The notes beneath the pieces were generated by a model. That model saw only the letters and a list, made by a program, of their open reading frames with translations. It made no database searches and had not been told where the DNA came from. A stretch of DNA of 64,000 bases, taken from assembly GCA_963921355.3 (NCBI GenBank), contig OZ001190.1, forward strand, positions 310,001-374,000. The letters are read 5' to 3'. The first letter of the stretch is position 1, and each line of letters opens with the position of its first letter. A program made the position numbers and the translations under genes. Source of the DNA: CAWUEZ02 sp963921355 (GTDB lineage: Bacteria > Pseudomonadota > Alphaproteobacteria > Thalassobaculales > Thalassobaculaceae). Positions 18,532 to 27,378 of this stretch are shown here, in pieces.

Positions 18532-18545
18532 TTGATTCTCGTCAA
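18532..18545 (-). promoter_or_regulatory. FNR/FixK-type box TTGATTCTCGTCAA
   Basis: The 14-mer has the TTGA-N6-TCAA dyad of CRP/FNR-family sites; the form TTGAT-N4-GTCAA is common in alphaproteobacterial FnrN/FixK targets. It lies 63-76 bp before the DUF2892 start. A clear -10 is not visible. Another copy with the same outer five bases on each side is at 57007-57020. Confidence 0.55.
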
Positions 18546-18574
18546 TCGGCCCGGTCGCGCAAGCCGATCGCTCA

Positions 18575-20875
18575 TCAGAGCTTGAGGGCCCGCAGACGCA
18601 GGGCATTGGTGATGACCGAGATCGAGGACAGGCTCATCGCCGCCGCCGCGATCATCGGCGACAGCAGCACACCGAGGAACGGGAAGAGGATGCCGGCGGC
18701 GATCGGTACGCCGGCCGAGTTGTAGACGAAGGCGAAGAACAGGTTCTGGCGAATGTTGGCCATCGTTGCGCCGGCCAGCCTGCGCGCCCGAACGATGCCG
18801 CCCAGATCGCCTTTCACCAGGGTCACGCCGGCGCTTTCCATCGCGACGTCGGCGCCGGTCCCCATCGCAATGCCGACATCGGCCGCCGCCAGGGCCGGCG
18901 CGTCATTGACCCCGTCGCCGGCCATGGCCACCGACCGGCCCTCAGCCTGCAGTTCGGCCACCAGTTCGCCTTTGCCTTCGGGGCTGATCTCCGCCCGGAT
19001 ATCGTCGATCCCGAGGTCCCGGGCCACCGCCTCGGCGGTCCGGCGGCTGTCGCCCGTGGCCATGACAATCCGGAGGCCCGCCGCCTGCAGGTCCCGCAGC
19101 GCCTGGGCCGACGTCGCCTTGATGCGGTCGGCGACCGCCAGTACGCCGGCCGCTTCACCGTCGACGGCCACGAACATGGCGGTCTTGCCCTCTTCCCGAA
19201 GCGTCTCGGCCACATCCGCCAAGCCGCCGGGGTCGATGCCGAGATCCGACATGAAGCGGCTATTGCCGAGCGCGACCGACCTTCCCGACACCCGGCCCTG
19301 CACGCCCTTGCCGACCATCGCCTCGAAGTCATCGACGTCAGCGAGCGTCAGCCCGCGTTGCTCGGCGCCGGCGACGATGGCCTCGGCCAACGGATGTTCC
19401 GAGCCCCGCTCCAGGGCGGCGGCTACGGCCAGCAGCTCAGCCTCATTGCCCTCACCCACCGGGACCACGTCGCTCAACGCCGGCTTGCCTTCGGTCAGGG
19501 TGCCGGTTTTGTCGACGACCAGCACGTCGACCGTGGAAAATCGTTCCAGTGCTTCGGCGTCGCGGATCAGCACGCCGGCCTGAGCCCCGCGGCCGGTGGC
19601 CACCATGATCGACATCGGCGTCGCCAGGCCCAGCGCGCAGGGACAGGCGATGATCAGCACACTGACCGCCGCCACGATCGCGTAGGACAGCGCGCCCGTC
19701 GGTCCCCAGACGAGCCACACCACGAAGGCCAGGACAGCAATGCCGACAACCGTCGGGACGAACCAACTGGCCACCCGATCCGTCAGCGCCTGGATCGGCG
19801 CCCGGCTGCGCTGGGCCTTGGCAACCAGATCGACAATCCGCGACAGCACGGTGTCGGCGCCGACCTTTTCGGCCCGCATGATGAAACTGCCGGATTTGTT
19901 CAGGGTGCCCCCGGTCACCGGGTCGCCCTCCTGTTTCTCCACCGGGAGCGGCTCGCCGGTCAGCATGCTTTCGTCGACCGACGAGCGGCCCTCCAGCACG
20001 ACCCCATCCACCGGCACGCTTTCGCCGGGACGGACACGGAGGCGATCATCGGACCGGACCTGGTCGAGCGGCACGTCCTCCTCGTCGCCGTCCTGTAGCC
20101 GGCGGGCCGTCTTCGGCGCCAGATCCAGAAGCGCGCGAATGGCGTCACCGGTCCGCTCGCGCGCAGTCAGTTCCATGACCTGCCCGAGCAGCACCAGGAT
20201 GAGAATCACCGCCGCCGCCTCGAAATACACCGGCGCATGGCCATCGGCGTCGAGCAGTTCGGCGGGCAGGACTCCCGGGGCCAGCAGCGAGACCAGGCTG
20301 AACAGATAGGCCGCACCGGTCCCGAGCATGATCAGCGTCCACATGTTCGGGCTGCGGTTGACGATCGAAGACCAGCCGCGTTTGAAGAACGGCCAGGCGA
20401 CCCAGACGACGACCGGGGTTGCCAGCAGGAACTGCAGCCAGACGAATAGGACCGGCCCGAGCCAGGCCGCGACCGGCAGGCCGAAATGGTCGCCCATCTC
20501 GAGAACGAAGACACCGGCGGCCAGCGGCGCGCCGATCCACAAACGGCGTTTGAAATCGACCAGCTCCGGGTTCGGGCCGGCATCGGCCGTCGGCACCATG
20601 GGTTCCAGCGCCATCCCGCAGATCGGGCAGTCATCGGGCGCGTCGCGGATGATCTCGGGGTCCATCGGGCAGGTGTAGAGCGTGCCTTCCGGCATCGGTT
20701 CCGGCGCCGGGCGATCCCCCAGAAAACTCTCCGGTGCGGCCTCGAAGCGCTCGCAGCACCGCGCCGAGCAGAAATAAAATTTTTCGCCGGCGTGCCTTGC
20801 CATGTGCTGGGCCGAGGCCCGGTCGACGGTCATTCCACAGACGGGATCGCGCTCGACGGCGGCGATGTCACTCAT
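18575..20875 (-). CDS. copA: copper-translocating P1B-type ATPase
   Basis: Inner-membrane Cu(I) exporter of 766 residues. The N-terminus is not a classical CxxC ferredoxin-like domain but a YHS domain (about 9-54, DPVCGMTV) followed by a heavy-metal-binding domain (66-93, YTCPMDPEIIRDAP and CPICGMALEP). Then come the actuator TGE (306-308), the ion-path CPC (411-413, IIACPCALGLATP), the phosphorylated Asp455 in DKTGTLT, SEHPLAEAI and GDGVNDAPAL. Transcribed away from cueR from a promoter with a 19-bp spacer and a CueR operator, so induced by copper. Confidence 0.93.
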   Translation of the reverse strand: MSDIAAVERDPVCGMTVDRASAQHMARHAGEKFYFCSARCCERFEAAPESFLGDRPAPEPMPEGTLYTCPMDPEIIRDAPDDCPICGMALEPMVPTADAGPNPELVDFKRRLWIGAPLAAGVFVLEMGDHFGLPVAAWLGPVLFVWLQFLLATPVVVWVAWPFFKRGWSSIVNRSPNMWTLIMLGTGAAYLFSLVSLLAPGVLPAELLDADGHAPVYFEAAAVILILVLLGQVMELTARERTGDAIRALLDLAPKTARRLQDGDEEDVPLDQVRSDDRLRVRPGESVPVDGVVLEGRSSVDESMLTGEPLPVEKQEGDPVTGGTLNKSGSFIMRAEKVGADTVLSRIVDLVAKAQRSRAPIQALTDRVASWFVPTVVGIAVLAFVVWLVWGPTGALSYAIVAAVSVLIIACPCALGLATPMSIMVATGRGAQAGVLIRDAEALERFSTVDVLVVDKTGTLTEGKPALSDVVPVGEGNEAELLAVAAALERGSEHPLAEAIVAGAEQRGLTLADVDDFEAMVGKGVQGRVSGRSVALGNSRFMSDLGIDPGGLADVAETLREEGKTAMFVAVDGEAAGVLAVADRIKATSAQALRDLQAAGLRIVMATGDSRRTAEAVARDLGIDDIRAEISPEGKGELVAELQAEGRSVAMAGDGVNDAPALAAADVGIAMGTGADVAMESAGVTLVKGDLGGIVRARRLAGATMANIRQNLFFAFVYNSAGVPIAAGILFPFLGVLLSPMIAAAAMSLSSISVITNALRLRALKL

Positions 20876-20909
20876 TGCCAGGGACTTTCCAAGTGGTCAT
20901 CCGATAGTC

Positions 20910-20940
20910 ATGCTAAACTTTCTAGTGACTGGAACGTCAA
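20910..20940 (-). promoter_or_regulatory. CueR-regulated copA promoter
   Basis: On the minus strand: TTGACG (20935-20940), an overlong 19-bp spacer (20916-20934) and TAGCAT (20910-20915). The spacer holds a 21-bp dyad (20917-20937; left half ACTTTCTAGT, right half ACTGGAACGT) with 8 of 10 half-site positions symmetric, matching MerR-family copper operators. The 19-bp spacing is the mark of MerR-type activation by DNA distortion. Confidence 0.85.
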
Positions 20941-20965
20941 GTAACCGCAATCCGGGAGATCGGTA

Positions 20966-21373
20966 ATGAACATCCGAACCGCCGCCGGCCTCAGCGGCCT
21001 GCCACCGAAGACGATCCGCTACTATGAGGATATCGGCCTGGTTCGACCGGAACGCGGCGCCAACGGCTACCGCGCGTTCGCCGACAGCGACATCCACAAA
21101 CTGGCCTTCCTGGCGCGCGCCCGCTCTCTGGGCTTCACCATCGAGGACTGCCGGGCCCTGCTGTCGCTGTACGAGGACCGGGGCCGGGCCAGCGCCGATG
21201 TGAAGCGGGTCGCCGAGGAGCATGTGGCCCGGATCGGCGAGAAGATCGCCGAGCTTGAGGGCATGCGCGCGGCCCTGAGCCACCTGATCGACCAATGCCA
21301 CGGCGATGACCGGCCGGATTGCCCGATCCTGGACGATCTCGCCGGCGGCGTGGACAGTTCACGCCCCTCATGA
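20966..21373 (+). CDS. cueR: Cu(I)-responsive MerR-family activator CueR/HmrR
   Basis: The 135-residue MerR protein has the winged HTH at 1-70 (TIRYYEDIGLVRPERGANGYR), a dimerisation helix, and the metal loop Cys111-x7-Cys119 (CHGDDRPDC), the spacing of Cu(I)/Ag(I) sensors. Ser76 sits where monovalent-ion-specific members have a serine. Divergent from copA across 90 bp containing its operator. The stop overlaps the next ATG, so the DUF1194 and cytochrome genes may be read with it. Confidence 0.92.
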   Translation: MNIRTAAGLSGLPPKTIRYYEDIGLVRPERGANGYRAFADSDIHKLAFLARARSLGFTIEDCRALLSLYEDRGRASADVKRVAEEHVARIGEKIAELEGMRAALSHLIDQCHGDDRPDCPILDDLAGGVDSSRPS

Positions 21374-22086
21374 GACGGATCGCCCTGATCGCGCTGGTTC
21401 TGGTCGGTCTCAACGCGACACCGACCGGTGCCCAGCTTTTCCGGGGACCGGAGCCCGTCGATGTCCTGCTGATCCTCGCGGTCGATTCCTCCGCCAGCGT
21501 CGACAGCCGGGAGTACTGGATCCAGATGACCGGCATCGCCAATGCGATGAAGGACCCGGAGATCCTGACGGCGATCGAGGCGGGCTATGACGGGGCGGTC
21601 GCGATCTCGGTCATTGAATGGTCGAGCGCCGGCGCCGTCGAGGTCGCCATCCCGTGGGAGCGGATCCACGACGCCGCGACCGCACAGCGCTTCTCCGACC
21701 GCGTCTCGCGGCTCGACCGCTACATCCTGTCAGGCCGGACATCGATCTCCGGCATCGTCGACTACGCCCGCGAGTACTTTCCCGAATCCCCCTACGAGGG
21801 GACGCGCCGGGTACTGGACGTCTCGGGGGACGGCGAGAACAACGACGGGCTGTACCTGTCGAGCGCGCGACGGCGCGCCATCGAGGACGGGTTCTGGATC
21901 AATGGGCTGGCGATCCTGACCGACGTTCCCGACCTGGATGTCTATTTCCGCGAGAACCTGATCGCCGGCCCGCTGGCTTTCGTCGAGGTCGCCGACACCT
22001 ATGACGACTACCCGGCGGCGATACTGCGCAAACTTCTACGCGAGTTGAGCACCACCCCGATCAGCTGGTTGACCCATGTCCAATAA
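21370..22086 (+). CDS. DUF1194 (VWA-like) secreted protein
   Basis: The 238-residue protein has a Sec signal (MRRIALIALVLVGLNATPTGA) and a von Willebrand A-like domain: VDVLLILAVDSSASVD resembles a MIDAS DxSxS, with LSGRTSISGIVDYA and VLDVSGDGENNDG completing the DUF1194 pattern. Function of this family is unknown. Its ATG overlaps the cueR stop and it overlaps the following cytochrome gene by 11 bp, so it belongs to the copper-associated unit by position. Confidence 0.82.
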   Translation: MRRIALIALVLVGLNATPTGAQLFRGPEPVDVLLILAVDSSASVDSREYWIQMTGIANAMKDPEILTAIEAGYDGAVAISVIEWSSAGAVEVAIPWERIHDAATAQRFSDRVSRLDRYILSGRTSISGIVDYAREYFPESPYEGTRRVLDVSGDGENNDGLYLSSARRRAIEDGFWINGLAILTDVPDLDVYFRENLIAGPLAFVEVADTYDDYPAAILRKLLRELSTTPISWLTHVQ

Positions 22087-22588
22087 ACCATCCAAACCCC
22101 ACTCGCGGTCGAGCGCCCTGGTTACCCTCGTTCTGGCGGTCGCCGTAGCGGCCGGTGTGACGGCCTGGCTGATGGCCGGCGGGGACCGCAAGCCAGCCGA
22201 CGGGTCCGCAGGTGATCCGGCGCTTCGGCTGGCCGCCGGCGCCAGGCTGTATGCCGAGCAGTGCGCGGCCTGTCACGGCGCCGACCTGGAGGGAGATGCG
22301 AACTGGCGCGAGCGCAAGGCGGACGGCACCATGCCCGCCCCGCCTCATGACGACAGCGGCCACACCTGGCATCACCCGGACAGGTTCCTGGTCGCCTATA
22401 CCAAGTACGGGGGTGCCGAGGTGCTGCGGTCCATGGGCATCGATGCGCCGAGCGCCATGCCGGCCTTCGGCGAGCAGTTGAGCGACGCCGAGATCGTGAG
22501 CGTCCTCGACTTCATCAAGTCACACTGGTCGGACCGGGCGCGGATCGCCCAGGCGAAGCTGACGGCCGAGGACCTTCGAAACCAGTAA
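22076..22588 (+). CDS. membrane-anchored mono-heme cytochrome c
   Basis: 170 residues: an uncleaved-looking N-terminal helix (about 13-35, ALVTLVLAVAVAAGVTAWLM) and one class I heme domain with CAACH at about 63-67 and the axial Met in SAMPAFG. Probably a periplasmic electron carrier. It shares the copper block with cueR and the DUF1194 gene; a link between copper export and a cytochrome is plausible but inferred. Confidence 0.85.
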   Translation: MSNKPSKPHSRSSALVTLVLAVAVAAGVTAWLMAGGDRKPADGSAGDPALRLAAGARLYAEQCAACHGADLEGDANWRERKADGTMPAPPHDDSGHTWHHPDRFLVAYTKYGGAEVLRSMGIDAPSAMPAFGEQLSDAEIVSVLDFIKSHWSDRARIAQAKLTAEDLRNQ

Positions 22589-22594
22589 ACCGGA

Positions 22595-25500
22595 TCAGTC
22601 CCCGGTGCCGGCCTCGGGCAACTTCGCGGGCCCGTCGGCCGCGACCGGCCGGCGTCGCAGCGTGCGGCGCAGGAAGATGTAGAACGCCGGTGTGAAGATC
22701 AGGCCGAAAAAGGTCACCCCCAGCATGCCCGAGAACACCGCCGTGCCCATGGCCTGACGCATTTCCGCCCCCGGCCCGGTGGCGATCGCCAGCGGGACCA
22801 CGCCCAGGATGAAGGCGAAGGCGGTCATCAGGATCGGCCGCAGGCGCAGGCGCGCGGCGGTGACGACAGCTTCGGTCAGGGATTTACCCTCGTCCTCGAG
22901 CTGGCGGGCAAACTCGACGATCAGGATCGCGTTCTTGGCCGCCAACCCGACCAGCACGATCAGGCCGACCTGTGTGAGAATATTGTTGTCCATCCCGCGC
23001 AACGACACGCCGAGCAGGGCCGCGAAGATGCTGGTCGGCACGATCAGGATGATGGCGATCGGCAGCACCCAGCTTTCGTACTGGGCGGCCAACACCAGGA
23101 AGGCGAAGGCCACGGCGAGCGCGAAGATGTAGATCGCCGCGTCGCCGGCGTTCTTCTCCTGGAAGGCGAGCTCGGTCCACTCGAAGGTGGTGCCGGTCGG
23201 CATTACCTCCGCCGCCACACCTTCCATGATCTCGAGCGCCTCGCCGGTCGACACACCGGGCAGCGGCGTGCCCTGGACCGGGACAGAGACCAGCATGTTG
23301 TAACGCTGGACCAGATCCGGGCCAGCGCGGTTCTGGACCTCCACCAGGGTGCCGAGCGGCACCAGCGCCCCGGTGGTGGAACGCACCTTGAGCCGCAGAA
23401 TGTCCGCCGGCTCCAGCCGGAACTGCTGATCGGCCTGGGCGCGGACCTGGTAGATCCGCCCGAAGGCATTAAAGTCGTTCACATAGGTGGCACCGAGGTT
23501 GGTCGACAGCGCCTCGAAGATGCTGGCGATCGGCACGTTCAGCATCTGGGCGCGCACCCGGTCGATCTCGAGATAGATCTGTGGGCTCGACGCCGAGAAG
23601 GTGGTGAACAGGCCGGCGACTCCGGGTGTCTGCCGGGCCTTGCCGATGACCGCGTAGGCGGCCTGAAGCACGCGGTCGATTTCGGCGCTCTCGCGATCCT
23701 GGACCTGCATCTTGAAGCCGCCGCCCGGCCGATGCCGCGGACCGGCGGCGGCGGGATGGCAATGATGAAGGCTTCCTCGATGGCCTGCAGACGGCCGAAC
23801 AGCTGGCCGATCACCGCCGGCGCCGGCAACCCGGCGGCCAGCCGGTTCTCGAATGTGTCGAACCGCGCGAAGACCACACCCTGGTTGGAGGCGTTGGTGA
23901 AGGTGGCACCCGAGAACCCGGCGAAAGCGACGGCTCCGGTCACGCCCGGGGTCGCGTTGACGATCTCGGACGCCTCGCGGATCACCGCGTCGGTGCGGTC
24001 GAGCGACGCCCCGCTCGGCAACTGCACGACGACGATGGCGTAGCCCTGGTCCAGGGTCGGGATGAACCCGCGCGGGACCGTGTTCAGCATGTGATAGGCG
24101 CCGTACAGCAGCCCGGCGAACACCAGCAGCGTCGCCCCGAGCACGGCGCGCCGAACCGCCATCACCTCGACCAGCCAGGCATAGGCGGCGGCCAGCCGGT
24201 CGAACCCGAAGTTGAAGGCGGTAGCGAAGCCGCGGCCGGCGCCAGCCAGCGGGTTGCGGCTCTTCGGGGCATCGTGCGGGCGCAGGAACACCGCCGCCAT
24301 GGCTGGCGACAGGGTCAGCGAATTGAGGGTCGAGATCACGGTCGACACCGCGATCGTCACCGCGAACTGGGTGTAGAACTGGCCCGAGATACCCGGCACG
24401 AAGGCGGTCGGCACGAACACCGCGATCAGGACCAGCGAGGTCGCAACCAGGGCCCCCGCGACCTCGGTCATGGTGCGATGGGCGGCATCGCGCGGCGATA
24501 TGCCGTCGGCGATGTTGCGCTCGACGTTTTCGACCACAACGATCGCATCGTCGACCACGATGCCGATCGCCAGCACCAGGCCGAACAGGGTCAGCATGTT
24601 GAGCGAGTAGCCGAGCGCCAGCATCACCGCGAAGGTGCCGACCAGGGAGACCGGAATCGCCAGGATCGGGATCAGCGCCGTGCGCCAACTCTGCAGGAAC
24701 ACGAGGATGACGATGACCACCAGAAGGGCAGCCTCGAAAATCGTCTTGTAGACCGCGTCGATGGACTCGGAAATGAACTCGGTCGGGTTGTAGACCACCT
24801 CGTAGGCAAGCCCCGGCGGGAAGTCCGCGGACAGGCGCTCCATCGTCGCCTTGATCTCGTCGGCGGTCGCCAGCGCGTTGCTGCCCGGGCGCTGGAAGAT
24901 GCCGAGCGCCACCGCCGGCTTGTTGTTCAGGTAGGAGTTGGTGATGTACTCGCGCGCGCCCAGCTCGACCCTTGCGACGTCCCGCACCCGCACAATCCGG
25001 CCGTCCTCGGTCGATCGGACAATGATGTTGGAGAACTCCTTGGGCTCCTCGAACCGGCCCTGGGTGGTGACGATGTACTGAAAGGCGTTGTCGTCGCGGT
25101 TCGGCGGCGTGCCCAAGGCGCCGCCGGCGACCTGAACGTTCTGCTCGCGCAGGGCGGCGACCACGTCGCCGGGCGTGATCCCATAGGCCGACAGCTTGTC
25201 TGTATCGAGCCAGACCCGCAGCGCGAACTGGCGCTCGCCGAAGATCGACACCTGGCCGACCCCGCCAAGGCGAACGAGCAGGTCGCGCACGTTGGTCCGG
25301 GCGTAGTTCGAGACATAGAGCTGGTCGAAGGTCTCATCCGGCGACAGCATGTGCACGACCATCATCAGGTCGGGCGAACTCTTCGCCGTCGTCACCCCCA
25401 GCCGTCGGACCTCCTCGGGTAGGCGGGCCTCGGCGATCGATACCCGGTTCTGGACCAGCACCTGGGCGTCGTCGAGGTCGGTGCCGAGCTCGAAGGTGAT

Positions 25501-25779
25501 CGTCAGCTGCATCGCCCCATCGGAGGTCGAGTAGGACGACATGTAGATCATGCCTTCGACGCCGTTGATCTCCTGTTCCAGCGGCGTCGCCACCGTGGCC
25601 GCGACGGTGTTGGCGTCGGCGCCCGGATAGCTGGCACGCACGACGATCGAGGGCGGTGCGATCTCCGGATACTGGGAGACCGGCAGCTGGGTGTAAGCCA
25701 CCAGCCCGAGGATCACCATGATCAGCGACAGCACCGTCGCGAAGATCGGACGGTCGACGAAGAAATGGCCGATGCCCAT
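22595..25779 (-). pseudogene. RND multidrug efflux permease (AcrB/MexB type), frameshifted
   Basis: Inner-membrane proton-driven pump, about 1061 residues if repaired, the usual AcrB length. The N-terminal frame (from 25779, MGIGHFFVDRPIFATVLSL) contains ATPLEQEINGVEGM and the TM4 motif GIVVDDAIVVVENVER, whose adjacent Asp pair carries the proton relay. It runs to IPPPPVRGIG. The C-terminal frame resumes GGFKMQVQDRE and contains AKNAILIVEFA and the last membrane segments. The frames meet at about 23718-23730 inside a GC run, and one missing base (3185 nt = 3n-1) joins them. Follows its periplasmic adaptor gene by 12 bp. No outer-membrane channel gene is adjacent. Confidence 0.9.
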
Positions 25780-25791
25780 GACCTGCGTGTC

Positions 25792-26946
25792 CTACTGCGC
25801 TTTGGACTGGGCGATGGGCGGCAGTTCGACTTCCTGGGGTGTCACCGGGGCCCCGGGGCGGACCCGCATCAGCCCGTTGACGATCACCGTCTCATCGCCG
25901 GTGAGGCCCTCGCGGATGACACGGTAACCGTCGATCCGCGGGCCGGGTCGGATATCGACCTGACGGGCGGTGTTCTGGTCGTCCAGCACATAGACCAGCC
26001 GGCGCTGTTGGTCGGCGACCACCGCCGCGTCGGGCAGCAGGATGCCGTCATAGGGCAGCGACCCCGGCACGTTGATGCGCCCGAACAGGCCGGGCTGCAG
26101 CACCAGGTCGGCGTTCTCGAAGACGGCGCGTACCCGCATGGTGCCGGTGGCCTGGTCGAGGCGGTTCTCCGAGAAATCCAGGGTGCCGGTCCGGGGCGGC
26201 TCGCGGGCGTCGCCAAGCCGGACCACAACCTCCAGGCCGCCGCCGCCTTCCTGAAGCGAAATGCCGCGCTGGCGCGCGTCGCGGGCGTAGGCCAGGTAAT
26301 AGCGCTCGTTGATATCGAAGTAGAAGTACATCGGATCCATCGACACGATCGACGTCAGCACCGTGTCGTTGGCCTGCACCAGGTTCCCGACCGACACCCG
26401 GTCGCGGTCGATCCGTCCGGAGATCGTTGCCCGGATCTCGGTGTACTCCAGATCGAGACGCGCGCGCTCGACCGCGGCCCGGGACCCGGCGATCGCCGCC
26501 TGGGCCGCCAGGAAGAGCTGGCGGCGCTCATCGACCACGCTGCGCGAGATGTTACCGCGCTGAACCAGGGACTCCGCCCGTTCCAGCTGCTGCTTGGCGA
26601 ACTCGAACTGGGCCTCGTCGACCCGCAGGCTGGATTCAGCCTGCCGCAGGGCGGTGATGAAGGGCCGCTGGTCGATGGTGAACAGCAGTTCGCCCTGCTC
26701 GACCAGCGTACCGTCGGTGAAGTGGACGGTCTGGAGATAGCCGCCGATCCGGGCGCGGACCTCGACCTCGTCGACCGCGTCGAACCGACCGACGAACTCA
26801 TCATCCTCGATGATCTTCTTGGTCACCGGCTTGGCGACCGTCACTTGAGGCGGCGGAGGCTGACTCGGCGTCGCGGTTGACGACGAACCCTGATCGCAGC
26901 CGGCAACAAGGACCGCGAGAGCGACCGTCAGAACTGTAAGGCGCAT
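25792..26946 (-). CDS. RND efflux periplasmic adaptor (MFP) lipoprotein
   Basis: 384 residues with a lipoprotein signal (lipobox LVAGC, Cys at about 18). The barrel-sandwich hybrid halves (VEVRARIGGYLQTVHFTDG and LEYTEIRATISGRIDRD) flank an alpha-helical hairpin, as in AcrA/MexA. It bridges the RND pump downstream to an outer-membrane channel encoded elsewhere. First gene of the two-gene operon behind the promoter/operator region at 27040-27068. Confidence 0.9.
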   Translation of the reverse strand: MRLTVLTVALAVLVAGCDQGSSSTATPSQPPPPQVTVAKPVTKKIIEDDEFVGRFDAVDEVEVRARIGGYLQTVHFTDGTLVEQGELLFTIDQRPFITALRQAESSLRVDEAQFEFAKQQLERAESLVQRGNISRSVVDERRQLFLAAQAAIAGSRAAVERARLDLEYTEIRATISGRIDRDRVSVGNLVQANDTVLTSIVSMDPMYFYFDINERYYLAYARDARQRGISLQEGGGGLEVVVRLGDAREPPRTGTLDFSENRLDQATGTMRVRAVFENADLVLQPGLFGRINVPGSLPYDGILLPDAAVVADQQRRLVYVLDDQNTARQVDIRPGPRIDGYRVIREGLTGDETVIVNGLMRVRPGAPVTPQEVELPPIAQSKAQ

Positions 26947-27039
26947 GATCGAACTCCGCGGCCACGGGCAGGCGGGTTGGCCGATGTCGACGCGACATCG
27001 ATGAGACCCCGCAGTCCGGTGGCGGGCCCCGCATGCCCC

Positions 27040-27068
27040 CTAGGTGGGATACCACCCTAGCGTGTCAA
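27040..27068 (-). promoter_or_regulatory. putative promoter and operator of the RND operon
   Basis: A consensus TTGACA lies on the minus strand at 27063-27068. A 21-bp imperfect palindrome with CTAGG/CCTAG ends covers 27040-27060, where a 17-bp spacer and -10 would be. The -10 itself (ACCTAG) is poor. The layout suggests repressor control, for example by a TetR-type protein, but no such gene is adjacent. Confidence 0.4.
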
Positions 27069-27127
27069 TCCCGTGTCAGCGATCCCGCCACCGCGCATGC
27101 TGTTCCATGTGGCATGGACGACACGCC

Positions 27128-27232
27128 GTGTTTCGCCTGGGCGACCTGGTCGAGGTCGCGGATACGGAATGCCTGTTCATCAATCCGACGGATCGGCGCT
27201 GCCGGGATTACATCGTCGGGCGGTATGGATGA
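27128..27232 (+). pseudogene. remnant of the 3' end of a pstB phosphate-importer ATPase gene
   Basis: The last 34 codons before TGA 27230-27232 read RLGDLVEVADTECLFINP then TDRRCRDYIVGRYG, which matches the PstB C-terminus (GxLVExGxTxxIFxNPxxxxTxDYIxGRFG). Upstream bases no longer encode PstB in any single frame; a DDTPxF stretch in another frame hints at older frameshifts. No pstS, pstC, pstA or phoU is present. This is a decayed fragment, probably left by rearrangement next to the inverted repeat at 27263. Confidence 0.7.
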
Positions 27233-27262
27233 GCTTAGTCAAGCAGCTCTTTCCTCCTTCTC

Positions 27263-27373
27263 CTTCCCGGGCTCGACCCGGGACCTAGAAGGCCGCGTGC
27301 TGGAGCATCGGAGAACCAGGCCAAGAACTCCAACACGCTCCCGATCTAGGTCCCGGATCAAGTCCGGGAAGGA
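27263..27373. repeat. dispersed inverted-repeat element, copy 2
   Basis: Arms of 28 bp (27263-27290 and 27346-27373) are inverted with 25 matches, with TCTAGGTCCCGG at the inner edge of the right arm. Overall size and interior resemble the 11007-11119 element. It lies between the pstB remnant and the 3' end of the enolase-superfamily gene at 27379. Confidence 0.75.
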
Positions 27374-27378
27374 CCGAG

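Noticed and set aside
18210..18575. 121-codon minus frame overlapping DUF2892
   Set aside because: It overlaps DUF2892, which has a clear family signature, and covers the FNR-type box.
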